Below are positions 7,712 through 14,297 of a DNA stretch of 27,237 nucleotides, one piece after another (the first letter of the stretch is position 1; each line of letters starts with the position of its first letter). The notes under the pieces are model-generated. The model had not been told where the DNA came from and made no database searches. It worked only from the letters and a program-made list of their open reading frames with translations. The DNA lies in NCBI GenBank assembly GCA_002440225.1, contig DJSH01000027.1, forward strand, positions 55,574-82,810. Direction: 5' to 3'. Both the position numbers and the translations under genes were made by a program. Source of the stretch: Candidatus Segatella violae. Lineage in GTDB: Bacteria > Bacteroidota > Bacteroidia > Bacteroidales > Bacteroidaceae.

Positions 7712-7747
7712 ATCCCGTCTTTTCAGTGAAGAAAGGGCGGGATTTTT
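7712..7747 (+). terminator. intrinsic terminator of the DUF4923 gene
   Basis: ATCCCG at 7712-7717 pairs with CGGGAT at 7738-7743. The stem continues inward with wobble pairs to about 13 bp (7724 with 7731) around a 6-nt loop, and a T5 run follows. Confidence 0.75.
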
Positions 7748-7851
7748 GTTTGTGCTCTGTTTCGGGGGATGCGGTACTTTTTGCTGTTACACAGGTAAAA
7801 GTTTGGGGATGTAGCTCCGATGTTTTACGGAACTATTTCTCCAAGCTTGCT

Positions 7852-7883
7852 CAAGTAGTTGCGTAAGGCAACGCAACTACTTG
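7852..7883. repeat. perfect 13-bp inverted repeat overlapping the 22-bp array
   Basis: CAAGTAGTTGCGT (7852-7864) and ACGCAACTACTTG (7871-7883) are exact complements with a 6-nt loop. The right arm lies inside the first 22-bp tandem unit. Confidence 0.8.
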
Positions 7884-7933
7884 AATTAGCCAACGCAAGT
7901 ACTTGAATAAGCGAATGCAATTACTTGCGTAAG
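7868..7933. repeat. three tandem 22-bp repeats
   Basis: Exact 22-bp period: 7868-7889, 7890-7911 and 7912-7933. Units share the pattern CAACGCAAnTACTTGAATnAG; the third unit has CGAATGCAA and CGTAAG variants. There are no unique spacers, so this is not a CRISPR array. Confidence 0.8.
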
Positions 7934-7981
7934 TCCATAATTCTAATCTGCGTTAATCTGCGGAAATCAGCTGGAATCCTT

Positions 7982-10396
7982 TTATTCCACGCAGAATTTC
8001 GCTGTCTTTACATCTCGGCTGTTGCCTCCCACCATGATTTGGAAGTCGCCCTTCTCTATCACGTGCTTCAGCTCGGCATTGTACAACTTGAGCATGTCGG
8101 GGGTAATCTCGAACGATACCTGCTTGCTCTCGCCTGCAGCCAAGTGGATGCGCTGGAAGCCCTTCAACTCCTTCACAGGGCGAGAGATGCTCGCCACGAG
8201 GTCGCGGATGTAGAGCTGCACCACCTCGTCGGCATCACGACTGCCCGTGTTCTTCACCATGATGGTGGCTGTGATGTTGGCGTTGCCGTTCCATGCCGTC
8301 GCCTCGCTGCTGGAGATGTTGGCTTTTGATGCGCTCAACTGCAAGTCGCCATAAGCGAAGGTGGTGTAGCTGAGGCCATAGCCGAATGGGTAGAGAGGAC
8401 CGTTGCTCACGTCGAGACAGTTGCTCGCATACTTGGCGAAGCGAGGATTGTCGTCGGGTACGGGGCGACCAGTGTTCAAGTGGTTGTAGTAGAGTGGCTC
8501 CTGACCGGTGGTCTTAGGCATCGAGGTGGTGAGCTTGCCCGTAGGTACCTTGTATCCAAACACCACGTCGCAGAGGGCATCGCCCATCTCGCTGCCGCCA
8601 AACCATACATTCATGATGGCTGGCACGTTCTGTTTCTCCCAGGAGAGCACGGTAGGGCGACCGGCAAAGTTGAGCAACACCACAGGCTTGCCTAGCTTCA
8701 CGAGCTCGGCTAGCAACTCGTGCTGCACGTCGGGCATCTCTAGGTTGGTGCGGCTTCCGCACTCGCCGCTCATGTCGGCAGTCTCGCCCATGCAGCATAC
8801 GATGACGTCGGCATCCTTCGCCACCTTCAGCGCCTCGGTCTTCATCTGTGCGTCGTCGCCACGCTGGATGGTCTTGCCAAACTCTCCGTCTTTCTGCAGC
8901 TGGGCATCTCTCCATACGTTGCTGCCCTGTGCATATAATAAGGTGGCACCCGTGCCCTTCAATGCCTTCTCCATGCACTCCTTGATGGTGGCATATTTGT
9001 CGGGCTCCTGAGCCACGCTCCATGTGCCGGCGATGTTGTTGCGGGTGTCGGCGAGCGGACCTATCAAGGCTATCTTGCCCTGCTTCTTGAGCGGCAGGAT
9101 GTCGCTCTCGTTTTTCAGCAGCACAAAGGTCTCGGCAGCCACATCGCGCGCCGCCTGTCGGTTCTCGGCATTGTAGATTTCCGTCTTCTGTCGCTTGGCA
9201 TTGCAGTAGCGGTATGGGTCGATGAAGAGGCCCAGCTTATACTTGGCTTCCAGTATGCGTCGGCACGCCTGGTTGATGGTCTCCTCGCTCACCTTGCCCT
9301 CCTTCACGCTCTCGGCCAGGTAGCGCACGAATCCGTTGCTGCACATATCCATGTCGGTGCCGGCGTTGATGGATTGCTCGGAAGCCTCCTTCAGGTCCTT
9401 GGCGGTGCCATGGCTCAGAATTTCGCCTATCGAGCCATAGTCGGTCACCAAGAGTCCCTTGAATCCCCACTGGTTGCGCAACACATCGTTCATCATCCAT
9501 CGGTTGGCTGTGGCAGGCACGCCGTCGATGAGGTTGAAGGAAGACATCACGCTTCCCACGCCCGCCTTCACCACCGCCTCGTAAGGAGGCAGGTATTGGT
9601 TCATCATGCGTATCTTGCTCATGTCTACGGTGTTGTATTCCTTGCCGCTCTCCACGGCTCCGTAGAGGGCGAAATGCTTGAGGCATGCCATGATGCGGTT
9701 GGCGCGCAATATCTCCTCGGTGCGCATGTCCACGCCCTGGTAGCCCTGCGTCATCGCCGCACCCAATACGCCGCTGAGGAATGGATCCTCGCCGTTGCCC
9801 TCGCTGATGCGTCCCCATCGGGCATCGAGAGCCACGTCTACCATCGGCGAGAACGTCCAGTTGATGCCGTCGGCACTGGCTTCCTTGGCAGAAACCTCGC
9901 CCACCTTCTTCATCGCCTCGGCGTCCCACGAGCAGGAGAGGGCGAGGGGGATAGGAAACATCGTCTCGTAGCCATGAATCACGTCCATGCCCACGAGCAG
10001 AGGGATGCCCAGACGGCTGTTCTTCACCGCCACCTCTTGCAGGGCCTTGATTTTCTCCATGCCCTTGATGTTGAACACGCCGCCCATGTTGCCTGCGGCA
10101 ATGTCGCCACCCACCTGGGTGCTCAGTGCACCACCCGTGGTGATGTCGCCAGCCACCATCAGGTTGAGCTGTCCGATTTTCTCCTGTAGGGTCATCTTCG
10201 CCATCAGTTGGCCTACGAAGGCGTCCATCGCCAGGAGCTTGCCATTGGCGGGAGTTTGTTTCTTCGATTTCTTGGCAGAGACGGCTGTGGCAGATGTCTT
10301 CTGCTTCTGCTGGGTGCTGGCTGCGAGGGTGGTGGTTGGAACCATCATCGATGCGGCTAGCAAGCATGATAGTGATAATAGTCTTGTTGTTCTCAT
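7982..10396 (-). CDS. bglX: glycoside hydrolase family 3 beta-glucosidase (BglX-like)
   Basis: Secreted, probably periplasmic, exo-acting glycosidase of 804 aa that releases terminal glucose or similar units from oligosaccharides. Signal peptide at 1-25 (LLSLSCLLAASMMVP), then a Lys/Ser/Thr-rich linker. The (beta/alpha)8 domain spans about 55-390, with KHF at 240-242 and the nucleophile Asp319 in GLLVTDYGS. The second alpha/beta domain spans about 415-640, with the acid/base region GETADMSGECGSR at 537-549, and a fibronectin-III-like domain covers about 715-795. All expected domains are intact and the length is typical of BglX. The exact substrate cannot be assigned; no SusC/SusD pair is nearby, so it is not part of a visible polysaccharide locus. 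It is divergent from the EamA gene, with its own promoter. Confidence 0.92.
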   Translation of the reverse strand: MRTTRLLSLSCLLAASMMVPTTTLAASTQQKQKTSATAVSAKKSKKQTPANGKLLAMDAFVGQLMAKMTLQEKIGQLNLMVAGDITTGGALSTQVGGDIAAGNMGGVFNIKGMEKIKALQEVAVKNSRLGIPLLVGMDVIHGYETMFPIPLALSCSWDAEAMKKVGEVSAKEASADGINWTFSPMVDVALDARWGRISEGNGEDPFLSGVLGAAMTQGYQGVDMRTEEILRANRIMACLKHFALYGAVESGKEYNTVDMSKIRMMNQYLPPYEAVVKAGVGSVMSSFNLIDGVPATANRWMMNDVLRNQWGFKGLLVTDYGSIGEILSHGTAKDLKEASEQSINAGTDMDMCSNGFVRYLAESVKEGKVSEETINQACRRILEAKYKLGLFIDPYRYCNAKRQKTEIYNAENRQAARDVAAETFVLLKNESDILPLKKQGKIALIGPLADTRNNIAGTWSVAQEPDKYATIKECMEKALKGTGATLLYAQGSNVWRDAQLQKDGEFGKTIQRGDDAQMKTEALKVAKDADVIVCCMGETADMSGECGSRTNLEMPDVQHELLAELVKLGKPVVLLNFAGRPTVLSWEKQNVPAIMNVWFGGSEMGDALCDVVFGYKVPTGKLTTSMPKTTGQEPLYYNHLNTGRPVPDDNPRFAKYASNCLDVSNGPLYPFGYGLSYTTFAYGDLQLSASKANISSSEATAWNGNANITATIMVKNTGSRDADEVVQLYIRDLVASISRPVKELKGFQRIHLAAGESKQVSFEITPDMLKLYNAELKHVIEKGDFQIMVGGNSRDVKTAKFCVE

Positions 10397-10446
10397 TCTT
10401 TATTAATTGTGATTGTTCTTAATTATTATTGTTTCTACTGTGATTC

Positions 10447-10462
10447 ATTATCATTTGATAAT
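10447..10462. promoter_or_regulatory. palindrome at GH3 transcription start, candidate operator
   Basis: ATTATCATTTGATAAT is a perfect inverted repeat (7-bp arms, 2-bp centre). It covers the expected transcription start of the GH3 gene, immediately downstream of its -7 element, where a bound repressor would block initiation. No regulator gene is adjacent. Confidence 0.35.
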
Positions 10463-10468
10463 CTGATT

Positions 10469-10477
10469 GCAAAGTTA
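10469..10477 (-). promoter_or_regulatory. -7 element of the GH3 gene
   Basis: TAACTTTGC on the minus strand is an exact TAnnTTTGC match. The -33 region about 20 nt upstream has only a weak TTCG. The implied 5' leader is about 65 nt. Confidence 0.5.
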
Positions 10478-10519
10478 CAAAAAATACATCAATCGAACGA
10501 CTTTTTCTGAAAATACTTT

Positions 10520-10550
10520 TTTGCCATGTCGGAAAAAAGCCTTACTTTTG
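10520..10550 (+). promoter_or_regulatory. promoter of the EamA transporter gene
   Basis: TTTG at 10520-10523, then 19 nt, then TACTTTTG at 10543-10550 followed by C: both elements match the Bacteroidetes consensus. The expected start is near 10557, about 35 nt before the ATG. Confidence 0.65.
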
Positions 10551-10591
10551 CACCATGAAACAGAACATCAACATAACAGAACATTGACAAT

Positions 10592-11494
10592 ATGACAGGC
10601 AATAGCAACAATAGTAATCTTTTATATCATCTCGTGGCGTTCATCACCGTCGCCATCTGGGGAACCACCTTCGTTGCCACCAAGGTGCTCATGCTCCATG
10701 GCTTGTCGCCAGCGCAGATTTTCACCCTTCGATTTACCATCGCATACGTCTTGATGCTCTGCGTGAACCATCGCCACCTCTTCGCTCGCTCTTGGAAGGA
10801 CGAGGGCAAGATGGCGTTGCTCGGCATCACGGGCGGCTCGCTCTACTTCCTGAGCGAAAATGAGTCGATGAACTTTACCACGACCACCAACACCTCGCTC
10901 ATCGTATGCTCGTGTCCACTCTTCGCCACCTTGCTGGTGAGGGTGGTTTATCGCCACTCGTCCCGCATCAACGGCATCCAACTGTTGGGCTCGCTCCTGG
11001 CATTCGTGGGCATGATCATCGTGGTGCTGAATGGCAGGTTCGTGCTCCATCTCTCGCCCGTGGGCGATGCCTTGGCTTTCACGGCGTGTATGTGCTGGGC
11101 GGTGTATTCGCTCCTGATGAAGGCGGTGACGGGTGAATATAGTGCGGCGTTCATTACGAGGAAGGTATTCTTCTATGGTGTGCTCACCATCCTGCCTTAT
11201 TATCTCTTCGTGCCGGGATGGCCGTCGATGGAGGTGTTTTGGCAACCACAGGTGATAGGCAACCTCTTGTTCTTGGGATGCCTCGCCTCGATGATTTGCT
11301 TCCTCACATGGAACTGGTGCATATCGAAGCTGGGGGCGGTGAAGGCCACCAACTGGGTCTACTTCAACCCTATCACCACCATGATATTCGCCTCGTGGGT
11401 ACTGGATGAGAAGATCACCCCATACTTCCTCGTGGGTGCAGCCTGCATTCTTGCTGGCATGTACATCGCCGACAAGAAAACATCAGCGGAATAA
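10592..11494 (+). CDS. EamA (DMT superfamily) transporter
   Basis: Inner-membrane exporter of 300 aa with about ten hydrophobic helices arranged as two EamA repeats. The first repeat shows the characteristic VAIWGTTFVATKVLM near residue 20 and ENESMNFTTTTNTSLI near 90. The second starts around residue 155 (DALAFTACMCWAVYSLLMK) and carries GAVKATNWVYFNPITTM near 250. Members move amino acids, metabolites or drugs; the substrate here is unknown. It has its own promoter and converges on the DUF4861 gene: the last 12 bp of the two reading frames overlap (11483-11494), and I see no terminator hairpin at the junction. Confidence 0.92.
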   Translation: MTGNSNNSNLLYHLVAFITVAIWGTTFVATKVLMLHGLSPAQIFTLRFTIAYVLMLCVNHRHLFARSWKDEGKMALLGITGGSLYFLSENESMNFTTTTNTSLIVCSCPLFATLLVRVVYRHSSRINGIQLLGSLLAFVGMIIVVLNGRFVLHLSPVGDALAFTACMCWAVYSLLMKAVTGEYSAAFITRKVFFYGVLTILPYYLFVPGWPSMEVFWQPQVIGNLLFLGCLASMICFLTWNWCISKLGAVKATNWVYFNPITTMIFASWVLDEKITPYFLVGAACILAGMYIADKKTSAE

Positions 11495-12865
11495 AGAAAC
11501 ATTCAAAGGTGTTTTCAAGGCTTCGAGGAATTCCTGTATTCTGAGCTGCCATTCTGCATAGCTCCTCACATCATACTTGCTCCAAGCGGCACCGAAATAA
11601 TAGCTGTATTTCTCGCCATCCTTCAAGCCGTGCTTCAATCCGAGGGCATGACCGGTGGCTCCATCGTGCTTCTGGTCGAAGAGCTGGTAGTAGGTGTCGT
11701 CGATGCCGTTAGGGAAGAGCACGCCCACATATACTTGGCTCTGGTTCACCTCGATGTTGTCGGTAGGGTCGGCATAGCTCACGTAATCTTTGGCGAAGGT
11801 CTTGCTCTCGGTATCCTCCTCATGGATAGGGAAACCGGTGGCGAAATCGGTAGGGGTGGTCAAGCCATCATACCAAACCGTCATCTTGTTGAAGTTGCTC
11901 CCCTTGTCGAGCGAGATGATGCGATGCTCCACCACGTTCTTCATGTCGCCGATGGTGGAAGGGTTGTAGGTAAGCTCCACGGTGAAGCGGAGCGGTCCAT
12001 TGTCCAATATCTTATAGGTCTTCCAGCAATAAGGCAAGTACTGCGTCTTGCCAACCATGAGGCTTGGCGCACCGATGCCGAGGGTGGCACCCACACGATA
12101 AGGGTCGAGCCCGTTGCCGTGGTCGAGATGGAAGGAGGTGGTGATATCTACCTCGCGAGATTCTGCCCATAGAGCCTTGGCTTGCTCGGCAAGTTCGGTA
12201 GCCTTCGTTGGGTTCTTCTCTGCTTTTGCTTGTTTCTCCAAGGCTCTTGCCTTGGCATCAATTTTGTATCCTTGGATATTGCCGTTCATATCCTTGATGT
12301 ATCTTTCGTAGACCACGGTGTCGGGAGTGTTCTTTACCCAGATGTCGGTTCCGAAAGAACGTTCTCCTGTCTTCTGCAAGGCCGGTCCGTACACACGATA
12401 AGCGCATCGGTCGTTCTCCCAGGCAATGTCGTCCTTGCGAATCTTGTACAAGGCTCCGGTAGTCCAAACCTTTTGTGGGTATGGCTTGCCGATGCTGATG
12501 GTGTAGGTGGCAGTGCCGTTGGGGCGCACGCTGGCATCTATCAAGAACTTGCCGTCGTGGGTAATCTGCGAGCCAATCTGCTGGCCTCGCTTGTTCTTCA
12601 CGATGTAAGCCTCTCCCTTCTTGGGGGTGGCGTTGTCCAATTTCGCCTTGACCTCGCTCATCGAAAGCTCGATAAGTTCGGTGCGGGAAGCCGATGTTGG
12701 GTTGCTCACTACGATGGTGGCTTGCTGCTGTGCGGCATTGCCTCCCTTCGTTGCATTTTGTGCCTGGCAGTAGTTAGAACCTGCCAAGGCCAAGAGCGTC
12801 ATCAAGCCTTTTGCCATAAGGCCTTTCATGCTGATGCTCTTCTTCATTTTGTCTTTAGTCATCAT
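11483..12865 (-). CDS. secreted DUF4861 domain protein
   Basis: Exported protein of about 460 aa. Several Met residues in the N-terminus (1, 2, 7, 13, 17, 22) leave the true start open; translation from Met7 or Met13 would give a classical signal peptide (MAKGLMTLLALAGSNYCQAQ). The body is beta-rich, with motifs I associate with DUF4861: YRVYGPALQKTGERSFGTDIW, then DHGNGLDPYRVGATLGIG, HRIISLDKGSNFNKM and a C-terminal WSKYDVRSYAEWQ. A charged, Ala/Lys-rich helical insertion sits at about 205-235. DUF4861 proteins are often found near pectin or rhamnogalacturonan enzymes, so a role in carbohydrate handling is possible, but no such genes adjoin it and no catalytic residue is known to me. Its 3' end overlaps the EamA gene. 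Confidence 0.75.
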   Translation of the reverse strand: MMTKDKMKKSISMKGLMAKGLMTLLALAGSNYCQAQNATKGGNAAQQQATIVVSNPTSASRTELIELSMSEVKAKLDNATPKKGEAYIVKNKRGQQIGSQITHDGKFLIDASVRPNGTATYTISIGKPYPQKVWTTGALYKIRKDDIAWENDRCAYRVYGPALQKTGERSFGTDIWVKNTPDTVVYERYIKDMNGNIQGYKIDAKARALEKQAKAEKNPTKATELAEQAKALWAESREVDITTSFHLDHGNGLDPYRVGATLGIGAPSLMVGKTQYLPYCWKTYKILDNGPLRFTVELTYNPSTIGDMKNVVEHRIISLDKGSNFNKMTVWYDGLTTPTDFATGFPIHEEDTESKTFAKDYVSYADPTDNIEVNQSQVYVGVLFPNGIDDTYYQLFDQKHDGATGHALGLKHGLKDGEKYSYYFGAAWSKYDVRSYAEWQLRIQEFLEALKTPLNVSLFR

Positions 12866-12959
12866 TTCTTCTTTGATTTGTTTATATGTAATACGAATGA
12901 ATAGTTGTATATACTTTGTCGCTTACGAATGTATCCTTGTCGCTTATACGTTTAGCAAC

Positions 12960-13039
12960 GGGCTGAAAGCCCAAAAGCACCTAGCCCAGGGCAAAGCCCT
13001 GGGTAGTAGATTGGAGGGAATCTTGCGCCCTGTAAGGGC
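12960..13039. repeat. REP-like three-hairpin intergenic repeat, copy A
   Basis: Three palindromic modules in order: GGGCTGAAAGCCC (12960-12972), CCCAGGGC-AAA-GCCCTGGG (12985-13003) and GCCC-TGTAA-GGGC (13027-13039), joined by AAAAGCACCTAG and a 23-nt spacer. The same modules in the same order occur on the other strand at 22376-22453. It lies 15 bp beyond the 3' end of the cyclophilin gene. Confidence 0.8.
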
Positions 13040-13054
13040 AAAAGCTTTATAACA

Positions 13055-13801
13055 TCAATCTTCGATGACCGAAATCTCCATCGTAACGTCTTCCTTAGGG
13101 CGATCACCTCTCAACGTCTCGCAGTTCTGAATCTTCTCCACTACATCGAGGCCGCTCTCCACCTCTCCAAACACGGTGTATTGGTTGTCGAGGAATGGCG
13201 TGCCGCCCACCTCCGTATAAGCCTTTACCTGCTCTTCGGTAAACTTAGGATACCCCTGCTCCTTGCAACGTTTCTTGGTTTCATCCACGAGCTCATCCTG
13301 TAGCTTCATCAATCCCTCACGGTCACGGTTGCGACGGAAATTCATAATCTCGTCGTGGTGCTCCTTGGCAAGCTGGTTGAATATGGTCTGCTCCATCTGC
13401 ATCCCCATCTGCTTCTCCATCTGCTTCAGCTCGTTTGGCTTGTAGGTCTTTCCCCACACGATGTAGAACTGGCTGCCGCTGCTCTCACGATTCGGGTTCA
13501 CCTCGTCGCCCAGTCGGGCAGCACTCAGGGCACCACGCTTGTGGAAGAGTTGTGGGTAAACGAATTCGGCAGGGATTGTATAGTCAGGACCGCCCGTGCC
13601 GAGCATCTTTCCCTTAGGCGCACCCTTGCTCTCTGGGTCGCCGCCCTGAATCATGAAGTCCTTGATGACACGGTGGAAGAGTGTGCCATCGAAATATCCC
13701 TCCTTAGCCAACTTAATGAAGTTGTCACGATGCTGAGGTGTCTCGTCGTAGAGGCGAACAGTGATGTCGCCCTCTGAAGTCTTAATCAATACTTTTGCCA
13801 T
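13055..13801 (-). CDS. cyclophilin-type peptidyl-prolyl isomerase with internal insertion
   Basis: Proline isomerase of 248 aa without a signal peptide, so cytoplasmic. Cyclophilin motifs are FHRVIKDFMIQGGDP (residues 42-56, with the catalytic Arg of FHRV), GALSAAR and SSGSQFYIVWG (108-117), and the closing strands TVFGEVESGLDVV. A highly charged, helical stretch of about 80 residues (118-200, many Lys, Glu, Gln and Met) splits the domain between SQFYI and the QYTVFGEV strand; ordinary PpiB proteins are about 165 aa and lack it. The stop codon of the upstream gene is 2 bp from this ATG, so the two form an operon. Confidence 0.9.
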   Translation of the reverse strand: MAKVLIKTSEGDITVRLYDETPQHRDNFIKLAKEGYFDGTLFHRVIKDFMIQGGDPESKGAPKGKMLGTGGPDYTIPAEFVYPQLFHKRGALSAARLGDEVNPNRESSGSQFYIVWGKTYKPNELKQMEKQMGMQMEQTIFNQLAKEHHDEIMNFRRNRDREGLMKLQDELVDETKKRCKEQGYPKFTEEQVKAYTEVGGTPFLDNQYTVFGEVESGLDVVEKIQNCETLRGDRPKEDVTMEISVIED

Positions 13802-13803
13802 AA

Positions 13804-14166
13804 TTATTTCTTATAATAGTCGTTCCATTCTTTCATCGCCTCTTTCCAGTCGGTTTGCTCACCGCTAGCAATGGCTTCCTTCTCCTTCTCGGCAGCGTCG
13901 CGAGCCTTGTCTCGTGCACGCTTTGTCTTCATCGCCTCGATGGTGGCATCGTCGAGAATCTGGATGGCTCCACGCTTGATGGCATCCTGCAATTCCTCCT
14001 CGCCGAAAGCCTTGCCCGGCTCGTTGAAGTCGGAAATGTTGAACTCGTAATCCACCCGAAGTTCGTGGCGTATCATCTTCTGTTGCAAACGGTTGCCGGC
14101 GTTCTTGAGTCGCAAGAGCTTACCTATTTCCTTGATTTCTCCTGCTGAGTATTTGTTTCTTCCCAT
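13804..14166 (-). CDS. conserved hypothetical charged protein, 120 aa
   Basis: I do not recognise the family. The protein has no signal peptide or membrane segment. The first half begins MGRNKYSAGEIKEIGKLLRL with basic residues (RLKNAGNRLQQKMIRHELR), which could form a helical nucleic-acid-binding surface. The second half is an acidic/basic alternating helix (TKRARDKARDAAEKEKEA), probably coiled coil, ending WNDYYKK. It is the first gene of a two-gene operon with the cyclophilin, only 2 bp apart, so a chaperone- or translation-linked role is possible, but this is inference from position alone. A -7 element sits about 30 bp upstream. Confidence 0.75.
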   Translation of the reverse strand: MGRNKYSAGEIKEIGKLLRLKNAGNRLQQKMIRHELRVDYEFNISDFNEPGKAFGEEELQDAIKRGAIQILDDATIEAMKTKRARDKARDAAEKEKEAIASGEQTDWKEAMKEWNDYYKK

Positions 14167-14196
14167 TCAATTAAAATGTTTTCTGATAAATTCTGT

Positions 14197-14205
14197 GCAA
14201 AATTA
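14197..14205 (-). promoter_or_regulatory. -7 element of the hypothetical-cyclophilin operon
   Basis: TAATTTTGC on the minus strand matches TAnnTTTGC. The implied leader is about 24 nt. No clear TTTG box is seen at -33. Confidence 0.45.
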
Positions 14206-14241
14206 CGATATTTTCTTGTATTAGGCGAGAAAAAAGGCGAA

Positions 14242-14282
14242 AAAAAATAACTCTACCTGCATTAAATCTATGCAGGTAGAGT
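14242..14282 (-). terminator. intrinsic terminator of the two-lipoprotein operon
   Basis: Perfect 12-bp stem (ACTCTACCTGCA at 14250-14261 with 14271-14282) and 9-nt loop. Reading minus it is followed by a run of T's (14242-14249 and beyond), 15 bp after the stop of the leukocidin-like gene. Confidence 0.85.
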
Positions 14283-14297
14283 ATCTGTCGTTATTTT

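Larger units (their letters stand above)
7646..7981. other. 336-bp intergenic region between convergent genes
   Basis: No ORF worth calling. It holds the DUF4923 terminator (7712-7747), about 100 bp without visible structure, a perfect 13-bp inverted repeat at 7852-7883, three tandem 22-bp units (7868-7933) and a short direct repeat TAATCTGCG (7944-7952, 7954-7962). I see no obvious terminator for the GH3 gene that ends at 7982 from the other side, unless the 7852-7883 hairpin serves that role. Confidence 0.6.

Noticed and set aside
11483..11494. 12-bp overlap of convergent EamA and DUF4861 genes as a sign of misannotation
   Set aside because: Both frames end in plausible family C-termini; short convergent overlaps are common.
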